Source of the DNA: CAZVWV01 sp964631745
Lineage (GTDB): Bacteria; Bdellovibrionota_C; UBA2361; JBGSMV01
Assembly: GCA_964631745.1 (NCBI GenBank)
Contig: CAZVWV010000137.1
Location: 1-9,685, forward strand
DNA length: 9,685 nt
Direction of reading: 5' to 3'
Positions 1 to 6,902 of this stretch are shown one piece after another. The position numbers and the translations under genes are program-made. Positions within the stretch are counted from its first letter, which is position 1; every line of letters starts with the position of its first letter. The notes beneath the pieces are model-generated. The model was not told the DNA's origin and searched no databases. It saw only the letters and a list, made by a program, of their open reading frames with translations.

Positions 1-79
1 CAGTTGAGGGCGAAGCCACCACCTGTTCGAACCTGGTGCTGCCTATCGGCCTAAGATTTAGTGCAACTTCGCGGCACCG

Positions 80-96
80 GCAGGCGAATCGCCTGC
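80..96. repeat. Perfect REP-like palindrome
   Basis: GCAGGCGA-A-TCGCCTGC is an inverted repeat with two perfect 8-base arms around one base, in a GC-richer patch of the non-coding segment 1-173. It lies about 80-95 bases beyond the stop codon of the minus-strand membrane-protein gene. It could act in the RNA as a 3' hairpin, but no T-run follows on the minus strand, so it is a poor match to an intrinsic terminator. Short palindromes of this kind, flanked by GCTCCC, resemble interspersed REP-type repeats in several bacterial genomes; that family link is from memory. A smaller hairpin, GCCA-TGC-TGGC, lies at 120-130. Confidence 0.5.
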
Positions 97-136
97 GCTC
101 CCGAATCTTCTAGCCCCGAGCCATGCTGGCACTTTA

Positions 137-153
137 CCCGGGATTTTTGAGCA
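137..153. repeat. Left copy of a 17-bp motif inverted at the window's right end
   Basis: CCCGGGATTTTTGAGCA matches the reverse complement of 9638-9654 at 16 of 17 positions. This copy lies just beyond the stop codon of the 174-3062 gene. The two copies bracket nearly the whole window in inverted orientation, both in non-coding DNA. They may be two members of a short interspersed repeat family, or the ends of a larger unit. No transposase is present, and no target duplication could be identified. Confidence 0.35.
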
Positions 154-173
154 GATTCACTATCAAGTTCTAA

Positions 174-3062
174 CTACTTAATCTGTAAGGCCTTTACGCT
201 GCGTAATCTCCACCTGGCGCCGGTAACCTCGCCATGCATTTCGAAACGCAGCTCAGAGACCTTGTGCAGTAACCAGCGAGGGTCTGCCCCAACCGGTACA
301 ACTTGTGGGCCGGGACTAAGATCAAATTTGTATGAGCGTTTAATGTCAAAACTCTCCCCCTCTGAGCGGTAAAATACTACTAGAGGAACCTTCTTCTTGC
401 CCGAGGTTGAGCGCTCAAAATTAAGAAGCAGATAATCGGCCAGCGAGCCATCCAGAGGTTGTTCAAGACGGATATCGAACGAGGAGGGTCGACCAATAAC
501 TTCTAGCCAGCCTTCATTTAACTTTTTTTGCGCGATCGGGTTCAAACGCGCAAATGCCAGGTCGCGCGAATTTACTAGTCTTAGTAGGGTGTCGAGGCTC
601 TTACCCCAGGCCCTCGGGACCTTCTCCAAGGCGGTATGCAGGAATATCTGCGCCATTCGGTCCAGTTCCTCGGCAGTAACTTTGTGGTCTGGAGCTAGTT
701 CTTCAAATCTGTCGGGACGTACCAAAAAACTAAACCCGGCCCTTTCGTATAAACGGTAACCTTTCAGTATAAACCATCTATAAACGCGGTAAGAGCGAAG
801 CCCCGCCGAACTTTTATCGATCTCCATCATTGGCGCTATAAAACAGAGCGGCGGCGACTCGGCCTCTAATCTCTTTACGATACGATCCTGAATTAGAGCG
901 TTCACGGCATGCACACCAGGGTAGGGGGACGGATATTTCAGATTAAAGGCCCGGTAAAAAAGACTTCTATTGGTTAAGTCAAAATAGGTCTCGCCCTCTT
1001 TTAGCATAGGAGCGATCACGTGATGTAGGGACTCAATCTCGGCCAGTTTTTCTTGGGTAATAAACCCGTTTCCGAGCGCCGGAAGTCCTTGGTCAGCGCC
1101 CTTCACGTATCTGAAATTAGTAGGTACCTCAATTTCGGCTGATGCCGAAGCTGCAACGCGATCTAGAGAATAAGAGTGCTCCCAAAGCGGAATTCCGACT
1201 AAAAATCCCACGAAGAGTGAAGGTAGCGCAATTTGGCCGGACCTTCGAAAGATTAGAGCAAAGGCAAGTGGCAAGAAGAAAGCCAGTTCCAACATCGACA
1301 TGGCGCCGGCTCTGCTAAGATACGCGGGAGCATCTATCCTTCCCATGCTGTACGGAAAAAGCGCTAGGGCAAAGAATATCCCGCCCAGGGTAACTGTAAA
1401 TATTGAGCGATACTGGTCCTGTTTCTTATCTCGGTGCACGTTAAGCGCAAGGGCAAAGAGTAAACACACTCCCAGAATCCATCCGCCGATACGGATGCAT
1501 TCCCAGGCGATGCGGTTTGTCTTGCTGTGCTCGAAATACTTAGGAAAGTAGGGGTTGATACTGCCATCGCCCAAAAGGGTCGAGGCGTGCGCAACCGTGT
1601 TGGTGTAGCCGTTTTCTATTATGAATTGGTAGACACCATCGAGCGGCAAAATTATGGCCGCGATTATGAATATCGTCGCCATAACGCCCAGAGTCTTTGC
1701 GACTTTACCTAACCCGCCGCTTTTATAGATATCAGCAAGCATCAACATTCCGGCAGGTGAAAGCGCCGCGCCTAACGCCACGCCCGAAGAGGGGTTCCAA
1801 AAGAGCGCCGTTAGCACCACACAGGCTGATGCGATGCACCAAGTGGTTGCTGATCGTAGAATGTTCGGTTGAAGCATCACAAGAAATCCGATCAGCGCCA
1901 TCTGGATTCTATCGGTAAACGGCATCAGTAGCGGAATCAGCATGAGGGTTATAGCCGGTCCTAAAATTCTGTTTAAGAGCAAAGCGCTCACGCCATTTAG
2001 TGCGGCATACAGTAAAGTGCCTGAATACAAAAATGCTTGCAGATTGCCATTAAAGAAAACTTTATTGAACAGGCCAATAGCGAGGCCAAGTATGCCTTGA
2101 ATTGATACAAATTCCGAGTATTGCGCCTGACCAAACTCCACGATTTGCTGCCAGGGCAAGGTCATCTCGCCTAAATGAAAATCATCTGCGGAAAAGGCGC
2201 TAATGGGCGGAAAGCCATATCCTAGGTATAGAGCAAGTGAGAAAAGAGTGGCGCTGGAAATAGGGGGCTGCCTTGAGTCTTGTCGTAAAAGATCTCGGAA
2301 TGTAAAAAAAAGCAAGGTGGCTGTGAGAGAGATCAAAATTATTGAACCGCCCAGGCTGGTTGCGACCGTAAAGCTCTGACCGCCTTGCAGGAAGGTAACC
2401 TTAAGGTATCGCAAAGTTAAGAGAGGAATCAATAATTGCGGAATGTAAATGAATGAAAGCGGGCGGGATTTTTTAATGGCTCCAACGGCGATAACCAGGA
2501 GGGTGTAAAGCCCCGCGCCCCAAAGTGCCACCTGCGAAGCAGTGCTGGGCGAGATAAAGCCATCGTTACGGAGAATCTCTATTAGAAGTATGACGCCCAG
2601 GATTCCAAAGTAAGAAAACAGAGAGGCCAAAACGATAGCCTGCCAACCCTCTCGAAATAATTTTGGTCCAAAGCGAAATAGAATAAAGAGAACACCGCAA
2701 ATAGCGGTGGAGACTAACTCAGCCTGGTCAACCCGACCGATAAACATCACCCGGGCAGCAATAATGCCGACGAAGAGCGCGCAGATCACATTTAGAGGGG
2801 GCCGAGTCTTGTAAAGCAGAAAACGAGACAAGACCCGAGAGCTGCCAAGCCACACGTATACAATCGTGAAGACGACTCCAAATAGAGCCAGTCCAACCAA
2901 AAAAAGCCGCTGCTCGCCGCTTTTGAAATAATCCTGAAACGCCAAAAGTCCCGGCACAAAATCCGGATAGACCTGATGGCCACGCAAAAGCTGCCTGCTA
3001 AAAAGCGAGACTCCCAATATTGAGAGCAAAATCGAAAACAGGCTAAGCAGTAAAAGCGGCAT
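174..3062 (-). CDS. Large multi-spanning membrane protein, GT-C glycosyltransferase-like architecture
   Basis: The protein is about 962 residues long. Its first two thirds are a dense series of hydrophobic helices (roughly 15-20 membrane segments). The last third is mostly soluble and probably faces the periplasm. A long loop after about nine helices begins SADDFHLGEMTLPWQQ, with the adjacent Asp pair at about residue 293. Acidic pairs in an early outer loop are typical of GT-C glycosyltransferases that use polyprenyl-linked sugars, so a role in glycan or lipid glycosylation is a reasonable inference, not a demonstration. I recognise no named family. The reading frame is open further upstream to a TTG at 3164, but those 34 extra residues are polar and proline-rich and partly encoded by an inverted repeat. 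The first ATG (3062), which begins a clean hydrophobic segment (MPLLLLSLFS), is therefore preferred. No Shine-Dalgarno sequence precedes either start. The gene lies downstream of the ELWxxDGT gene on the same strand, but about 240 repeat-rich bases separate them, which argues against tight co-transcription. Confidence 0.7.
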   Translation of the reverse strand: MPLLLLSLFSILLSILGVSLFSRQLLRGHQVYPDFVPGLLAFQDYFKSGEQRLFLVGLALFGVVFTIVYVWLGSSRVLSRFLLYKTRPPLNVICALFVGIIAARVMFIGRVDQAELVSTAICGVLFILFRFGPKLFREGWQAIVLASLFSYFGILGVILLIEILRNDGFISPSTASQVALWGAGLYTLLVIAVGAIKKSRPLSFIYIPQLLIPLLTLRYLKVTFLQGGQSFTVATSLGGSIILISLTATLLFFTFRDLLRQDSRQPPISSATLFSLALYLGYGFPPISAFSADDFHLGEMTLPWQQIVEFGQAQYSEFVSIQGILGLAIGLFNKVFFNGNLQAFLYSGTLLYAALNGVSALLLNRILGPAITLMLIPLLMPFTDRIQMALIGFLVMLQPNILRSATTWCIASACVVLTALFWNPSSGVALGAALSPAGMLMLADIYKSGGLGKVAKTLGVMATIFIIAAIILPLDGVYQFIIENGYTNTVAHASTLLGDGSINPYFPKYFEHSKTNRIAWECIRIGGWILGVCLLFALALNVHRDKKQDQYRSIFTVTLGGIFFALALFPYSMGRIDAPAYLSRAGAMSMLELAFFLPLAFALIFRRSGQIALPSLFVGFLVGIPLWEHSYSLDRVAASASAEIEVPTNFRYVKGADQGLPALGNGFITQEKLAEIESLHHVIAPMLKEGETYFDLTNRSLFYRAFNLKYPSPYPGVHAVNALIQDRIVKRLEAESPPLCFIAPMMEIDKSSAGLRSYRVYRWFILKGYRLYERAGFSFLVRPDRFEELAPDHKVTAEELDRMAQIFLHTALEKVPRAWGKSLDTLLRLVNSRDLAFARLNPIAQKKLNEGWLEVIGRPSSFDIRLEQPLDGSLADYLLLNFERSTSGKKKVPLVVFYRSEGESFDIKRSYKFDLSPGPQVVPVGADPRWLLHKVSELRFEMHGEVTGARWRLRSVKALQIK

Positions 3063-3067
3063 GACCA

Positions 3068-3077
3068 AACAATTGTT
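3068..3077. promoter_or_regulatory. Perfect 10-base palindrome just upstream of the membrane-protein start
   Basis: AACAATTGTT is perfectly self-complementary and ends six bases before the ATG at 3062 (minus strand), where a ribosome binding site would normally sit. It overlaps a weak promoter-like arrangement on the minus strand: TTACCA, 17 bases, TAACAA, with a TG one base before the second box. If that promoter is real, transcription would start only a few bases before the ATG and the palindrome could serve as an operator. The hexamers are weak matches, so this is a low-confidence reading. Confidence 0.25.
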
Positions 3078-3145
3078 AGCACGCTTCAGGCTGGCTGGTA
3101 AGAGGGGGATGGGTGGGGAATCATAGCGTAACTGGTGCAGCGCAA

Positions 3146-3241
3146 CTGGTGCATACCACCTCAATCTGTACTGTGATTTCAGATACTTACATGAATCTGA
3201 AGTGTTTAATGGCCGCTAAAGTTGTAGGTGGTATGTACCAG
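3146..3241. repeat. 16-bp imperfect inverted repeat with 64-base loop
   Basis: The left arm CTGGTGCATACCACCT (3146-3161) and right arm AGGTGGTATGTACCAG (3226-3241) are complementary at 15 of 16 positions. The left arm also belongs to a direct repeat: AACTGGTGCA occurs at 3130-3139 and again at 3144-3153. The structure lies between two minus-strand genes and could form a long stem in RNA downstream of the ELWxxDGT gene. No T-run follows it, so it is not a classic terminator. A miniature mobile element is another possibility. Its right arm directly adjoins repeat copy A. Confidence 0.55.
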
Positions 3242-3261
3242 TCGGTGTTGGCTACTAAACC

Positions 3262-3299
3262 TGAAAATGGCGTGCATTTTCAAAGTCTGCCTGACCAAC
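3262..3299 (+). repeat. Dispersed palindromic repeat, copy A (solo)
   Basis: The core is TGAAAATG (3262-3269), spacer GCGTG, then CATTTTCA (3275-3282), a perfect 8-base inverted repeat. Over 38 bases the segment matches 8081-8118 (copy C, at the ATPase start) at 34 positions, in the same orientation. The match runs past the palindrome into bases that in copy C are the first ATPase codons: ATGCTTGACC in copy C, CTGCCTGACC here. It stops about three bases before the TAG stop codon (3302-3304) of the convergent ELWxxDGT gene. No ATPase gene follows, so this copy is solitary or a relic. It could also act as a hairpin at the 3' end of the ELWxxDGT transcript. Confidence 0.65.
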
Positions 3300-3301
3300 C
3301 C

Positions 3302-6300
3302 CTAAAGCAATGCATTTTGCATCAGCTTTAATGCCCGGTTGGCAGAATTTTTATCCTTCTTGAAACTTCGCACCTTTAGCTTGTTTGCTTTAGTAACAGC
3401 TCTTTTCAAAGAAGAGAGTAGGGTCACCAAACTCTTTCCCCCCTGAACTGAAATATTGGAATGTGAATTAATATAGGCCTGTACGCGAATAAGGCTACTT
3501 TTGGTTTTAGCTTTGGCTTTATTCACGGCTTTACGTTGTTTATTAGTCTTAGGGAGTTTGACTTTTGAAAATGATAGTTTTAGTTCCGCAAGTAACAACT
3601 TCAACTCAGGGTTTACTTGACAATCAAAAACACCATTGGCATTGAGATCAACGTCCGCCACACCACAACCACAAATTCCCACTCGATCCTTGGCCGCATC
3701 GTCTGGGCAAGCATCGATTAAGATAGTGAATAACTCATACCCCGCCAGCTCATCTCGGGCGGAAAAAATTGCGTGAGTGCGAGTGGCGGAAAAAGATTGC
3801 GGGTTGCTACCCTCAGCTCCAGGTATGATATCGGAAATCAGTTGCGTTCCCGCTGGCGTACCGTCAGTACTCCATGGCTCCGGATCTCCACTAGAAAGAG
3901 CCTGCTCTGAGAAAAACGCTCGCCCATGAGCAACATAAGGGTTATAGGCATATGAATTGCCGATACCTGGGTTAACATCCTTTAAAAGCGTAAGGCTTAA
4001 GCTAGCCTCGGGTGTGCTGAAAAGTTCTCTGCCTACAACGCTGTCTGTGAAAGTAAGTATAAGCCTAGATCCTAAGGCTGCAAAAATCGAAGCCGAACCA
4101 TCCAACGGACCTGAAGCGGAGTCAAAGAAAATCTGGGTGCCACCAGGCGTGCCGTCTGTGCGCCATATCTCAGTGCCGTGTGCACCATCTTTTGCTCGGA
4201 AAAATAAGAAGTTGTCTGTGGCGGTTAGGCCATAGGCATCATATCCACTTGAGTCGGGAAAAGACTTTAAACGTTGGGTGCCAGCGGGTGATCCATCGCT
4301 ATTCCAAAGTTCTGACCCGCTTCCCGGAAGCTGGATTAGAAAGTAGGCTCTGTTCTTAAAAGCAATCGCGTTGTTCACCACTGCGATTCCGCTTGAACCG
4401 GGCAGCACTTCAGTCAATAACTGGGTACCCAGAGCTGTGCCGTCTGTCACATAGAACTCCCTTCCGGAAGTCCCATTGGTTGCAACAAATACGGCCTTAT
4501 TTCCAAGCGAAACAAGGCTCGATGCTCCCACCGACGATGAGCTGCCCGGGAATATGTCAGCCACAAGTCCCGTGCCTCCTTCACTGCCATCACTAGCAAA
4601 AAGCTCAAAACCGATACCACCCAAGGAAGCATAGAAAAGCACTCTGCCGTTTACCGCTGCAAGACCAGATATATTTGTTCCAGCCGAACCGGGGGCCAGA
4701 TCTCTAACGAAACGGGTTCCAGATAGTGTACCATCCGTGCGCCAAAGCTCATTTCCTTGTGCGGAAGTAGTGGCGGAAAAATAAGTAATCCCCCCCAGCT
4801 CGGTAAAACCACTGGGGTTGGAGCTTTCCTTTCCGGGCTCAATATCCCTAATTAGACGAGTACCGGCCGATGTGCCATCTGTGTGCCAAAGTTCCGTGCC
4901 GTCCAAATTGCGATAGGCAGTGAAAAACCCAGTGTGGCCAGAAGCGAAATTTGATGGAAGAGAATCTGTCGTTCCACCTGCATCTAGCTGCGCTTGTAAC
5001 GTTGTGCCTGCCAACGTTCCATCCGTTTGCCACAGCTGACGTCCAAGGGAACTCAATACCGAAACACGAGCGATGCCATCCTTAACGAAAACCCTTTCAA
5101 CTCTCTCACTCTCATTGCCCGGAACAAAATCCTTGAGCAGAGTTGTACCCAGCACAGTACCGTCCGTCACGTAAAGCACAGACCCCATAATGGGATCATC
5201 GGCGATAAACACTGCCCTCTGTGCGGGCATGGCCGAAAGAAATCTCGGGTTTGAACCTTGCGCGTTTGGTGCTATATCTGTAAGTCGAGTAGTGCCTATA
5301 TTGGTCTTATCGGTTACATATAGCTCTTCTCCAAACCCATTTTCAGTCCCAACGAACACTGCAAGATTATCGTTAAGACGTAATATGCCTTTTTGCGTGG
5401 AGGTGGCCACGCCGTTCGCACCCCCAATATTAATGTCGCGAAGAATTGTGGTTCCTGAGGTAGTTCCATCGCTAATGTAAAGCTCTTGGCCCAAACTTGG
5501 CGTATATGCTGAAAACAAGACCGAATTACCGACAGGTGTTATGAACGTAATTGAAGAGCTAGAGGAACCTGAATTAATATCAGCCAGAAGAGTTGTGCTT
5601 AGGGCTGTGAGGCCAGACTTAAAGAGCTCACGGCCGATGCTACCGGAGCAATCAGTTGCCGCAAAAAATAGTAGATTCAGCGCGGTGGAATAAGCAAACC
5701 CCCCAGGGAAACCCGCTGATGTGCCAGCGCATATTTCAATAGTGGTAGAGGAAAGTGCGTCGAGGTTCAGCACGGCCAACTCCTGGCCCTTACCAAGCAC
5801 AAAAAGATTGGCAACCGCTTTCTGTTGATTAGGAATCGAATAAAAAGCTGTAGAGTCACTAACGCTGCCGGACGTGCCGGGGTTAACGTTGATCGCACTA
5901 ACTGTTCCGTTATTATAAATGAAAGGCTCAGTTCCGACATCTGACCTATAGGCACTAAATATTGCCCGTGCCGAAGGAGGATTAGTAGCGGTTAACAACT
6001 CAACATTACTTCCATTTGGTCCCGGAACGATATCAGCGGCTAGCTGCGTGCCCGCACTTGTACCATCCGTAATCCAAAGCTCAGTACCATGGCTCGGGTC
6101 ATAAGCGCTAAAAAGTGCTTTGCCCTGGAGACTTCCGCCCAAAGGCACAAAACCAGCTGGGCCAGAACCCTCAATGCCTGGATTGATATCTGCCACTAAA
6201 GACACCACCCCATTCTCACTCGCAAAGAGTTCTGTGCCCACATCATCCCGATCGGTTGCCATGACAAATTTGGAACCAAGCTGAATAGCTTTATTAAAGC

Positions 6301-6493
6301 TAAGGCCGTTGGGCGAGGTATTAATGTCGATTAGCGTGGGTGCATCAAGCGCTAGGACATTCACGGCGTAGGTAAAAAAAATAGCAAAAATCAGACTTGG
6401 CAGCAGGGCTATCGGCAAGGTCGACTTCGGTGTTTTGGCGTGTGTGATCAACATAATAATTAGTAAAATAAAAAGTATTAAGGTTATTACCAT
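3302..6493 (-). CDS. Exported ELWxxDGT-repeat protein with Cys/Asp-rich motif and lysine-rich tail
   Basis: The protein has 1063 residues. A basic/hydrophobic N-terminus is followed by about 17 repeats of the ELWxxDGT type (TIGR04534), for example ELWITDGTSAGT, ELWHTDGTSAGT and EPWSTDGTPAGT. Each is about 45-50 residues and usually continues into a LxxDIxPG turn. Such repeats are predicted to form beta-propeller-like surface modules. Near residue 928 comes CPDDAAKD...GICGCG, then DVDLNANGVFDC, which resembles thrombospondin type 3 calcium-binding loops. The last ~95 residues are very rich in Lys with little Asp/Glu and look helical. With the first ATG (6493) there are two hydrophobic stretches. 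Starting at the second Met (6454) gives one ordinary signal peptide with a plausible cleavage at VLA|LD, so the shorter start may be the true one. Neither start has a Shine-Dalgarno sequence. The likely location is the cell surface or outside the cell; no sortase, exosortase or type IX tail was recognised. Ligand and role are unknown. Confidence 0.8.
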   Translation of the reverse strand: MVITLILFILLIIMLITHAKTPKSTLPIALLPSLIFAIFFTYAVNVLALDAPTLIDINTSPNGLSFNKAIQLGSKFVMATDRDDVGTELFASENGVVSLVADINPGIEGSGPAGFVPLGGSLQGKALFSAYDPSHGTELWITDGTSAGTQLAADIVPGPNGSNVELLTATNPPSARAIFSAYRSDVGTEPFIYNNGTVSAINVNPGTSGSVSDSTAFYSIPNQQKAVANLFVLGKGQELAVLNLDALSSTTIEICAGTSAGFPGGFAYSTALNLLFFAATDCSGSIGRELFKSGLTALSTTLLADINSGSSSSSITFITPVGNSVLFSAYTPSLGQELYISDGTTSGTTILRDINIGGANGVATSTQKGILRLNDNLAVFVGTENGFGEELYVTDKTNIGTTRLTDIAPNAQGSNPRFLSAMPAQRAVFIADDPIMGSVLYVTDGTVLGTTLLKDFVPGNESERVERVFVKDGIARVSVLSSLGRQLWQTDGTLAGTTLQAQLDAGGTTDSLPSNFASGHTGFFTAYRNLDGTELWHTDGTSAGTRLIRDIEPGKESSNPSGFTELGGITYFSATTSAQGNELWRTDGTLSGTRFVRDLAPGSAGTNISGLAAVNGRVLFYASLGGIGFELFASDGSEGGTGLVADIFPGSSSSVGASSLVSLGNKAVFVATNGTSGREFYVTDGTALGTQLLTEVLPGSSGIAVVNNAIAFKNRAYFLIQLPGSGSELWNSDGSPAGTQRLKSFPDSSGYDAYGLTATDNFLFFRAKDGAHGTEIWRTDGTPGGTQIFFDSASGPLDGSASIFAALGSRLILTFTDSVVGRELFSTPEASLSLTLLKDVNPGIGNSYAYNPYVAHGRAFFSEQALSSGDPEPWSTDGTPAGTQLISDIIPGAEGSNPQSFSATRTHAIFSARDELAGYELFTILIDACPDDAAKDRVGICGCGVADVDLNANGVFDCQVNPELKLLLAELKLSFSKVKLPKTNKQRKAVNKAKAKTKSSLIRVQAYINSHSNISVQGGKSLVTLLSSLKRAVTKANKLKVRSFKKDKNSANRALKLMQNALL
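3770..6240 (-). repeat. Tandem coding repeat (ELWxxDGT units)
   Basis: This part of the preceding gene encodes about 17 successive ELWxxDGT units of roughly 140-150 bases. About 12 keep the (E/V/Q)(L/F/I/P)(W/Y)xxDGTxxGT core well. Four or five are degenerate, for example ELFASENG, EPFIYNNG and ELFKSGLTALST, and these cluster toward the N-terminus, suggesting older units there. The DNA of the conserved core is recognisably similar between units (a CCATC-TG-GCCA-like pattern on the plus strand) but not identical, so recent unit duplication is not obvious. Repeat number may vary between strains. Confidence 0.75.
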
Positions 6494-6825
6494 ATTGTTG
6501 TAAATTTTGCTCTAAATTGTGGGCAGATCGTGGGCAAGAAGTATCTGCTCATTAAGTGTGGGCAATTACAGGCCGCCCTCGCTCAGCACTGCCATTATCG
6601 GCAATGGTTTCAACGAGCTACGGCGGGGCACCATAAATCTCACATTTTTCATTTATCGTGCTTAAAGCTAAAAATTCAATCCAGATAAGAAAAAAGTTGA
6701 GTGGCGTTAGAATTTCATAACAGTCTATGGCTTCAGTTCACGAAATTGTCCCGCAATAGATCTTTCTTGTTCCGAAGCTGTTTAGTCCGACCATTTCTAA
6801 TTCTCACCTAAGCGCCAGCATCGCC
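6494..6825. other. Non-coding intergenic stretch
   Basis: No credible gene was found on either strand; the reading frames starting at an ATG that I followed stop within 10-18 codons. The stretch must contain the promoter of the minus-strand ELWxxDGT gene, but no convincing -35/-10 pair was identified. It holds three GTGGGCA motifs next to that gene, a small GC-rich patch (about 6570-6635) with the hairpin CCATT-ATCGGC-AATGG (6592-6607), and an A/T-rich patch (about 6640-6720). The 9-mer GCCATTATC at 6591-6599 recurs at 6886-6894 inside the vapB promoter. Confidence 0.5.
6519..6564. promoter_or_regulatory. Three GTGGGCA motifs upstream of the ELWxxDGT gene
   Basis: GTGGGCA occurs at 6519-6525, 6530-6536 and 6558-6564 (TGCCCAC on the minus strand), with start-to-start spacings of 11 and 28 bases. 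The outermost copies extend to AATTGTGGGCA and TGTGGGCAATT. The cluster begins 26 bases upstream of the ELWxxDGT ATG on its coding strand, a position fitting sites for a transcription regulator. Clusters of short repeated motifs also occur at insertion-sequence ends, but no transposase remains nearby. Confidence 0.35.
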
Positions 6826-6860
6826 CTTGCTGCTAAACCCGACAATGGCGTGCAGCCATT
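6826..6860 (+). repeat. Dispersed palindromic repeat, copy B (diverged), upstream of vapB
   Basis: Bases 6826-6854 match 3248-3276 (copy A with its left flank) at 24 of 29 positions in the same orientation, including the unbroken 11-mer AATGGCGTGCA. The right half differs from copies A and C. Instead of CATTTTCA, the bases form a different palindrome, AATGGC-GTGCA-GCCATT (6844-6860), with the same five-base spacer length. It ends eight bases before the -35 box of vapBC, so it may have been taken over as an operator. Relatedness to A and C is likely but weaker than that of A to C. Confidence 0.45.
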
Positions 6861-6867
6861 ACTTGTA

Positions 6868-6896
6868 TTGACAGGCATATGAATAGCCATTATCAT
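6868..6896 (+). promoter_or_regulatory. vapBC promoter: TTGACA, 17 bp, TATCAT
   Basis: A perfect consensus -35 box, TTGACA (6868-6873), is followed after exactly 17 bases by TATCAT (6891-6896), one base from consensus. A transcript would start near 6902-6904, which is the ATG at 6903. The 8-mer AGCCATTA is repeated at 6854-6861 and 6885-6892, 31 bases apart (about three helical turns), flanking the -35 and overlapping the -10. That arrangement would suit binding of the VapB/VapBC complex for autoregulation, the usual control in this family. Operator function is inferred. Confidence 0.65.
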
Positions 6897-6902
6897 AAAC
6901 GT

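Noticed and set aside
18..40. CACCACCTGTTCGAACCTGGTG looked like the T-arm of a tRNA because of GTTCGAAC.
   Set aside because: The pairing has the wrong loop size, and no acceptor, anticodon or D arm can be built around it.
1300..1918. Several plus-strand frames opposite the membrane-protein gene.
   Set aside because: They are antisense shadows of a long, clearly coding frame and encode no recognisable protein.
3063..3164. TTG start at 3164 for the membrane protein.
   Set aside because: The extra residues are polar and proline-rich and partly encoded by the inverted repeat; the ATG at 3062 begins directly at a hydrophobic helix.
3248..3299. The repeat copies as integron attC sites, since they are imperfect palindromes in one orientation separating modules that include a toxin-antitoxin pair.
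   Set aside because: The expected outer core sites (RYYYAAC and GTTRRRY) are not present in the right places, the symmetry is nearly perfect with no bulged bases, no integrase is seen, and the genes between copies lie on both strands.
3113..3331. Plus-strand open frame of 72 codons across the intergenic repeats.
   Set aside because: It is made of the inverted repeat, copy A and the antisense end of the ELWxxDGT gene; no family features, low-complexity origin, and no ribosome binding site.
6519..6564. A CRISPR-like array from the repeated GTGGGCA.
   Set aside because: The repeats are seven bases with unequal spacing and only three copies; no cas genes.
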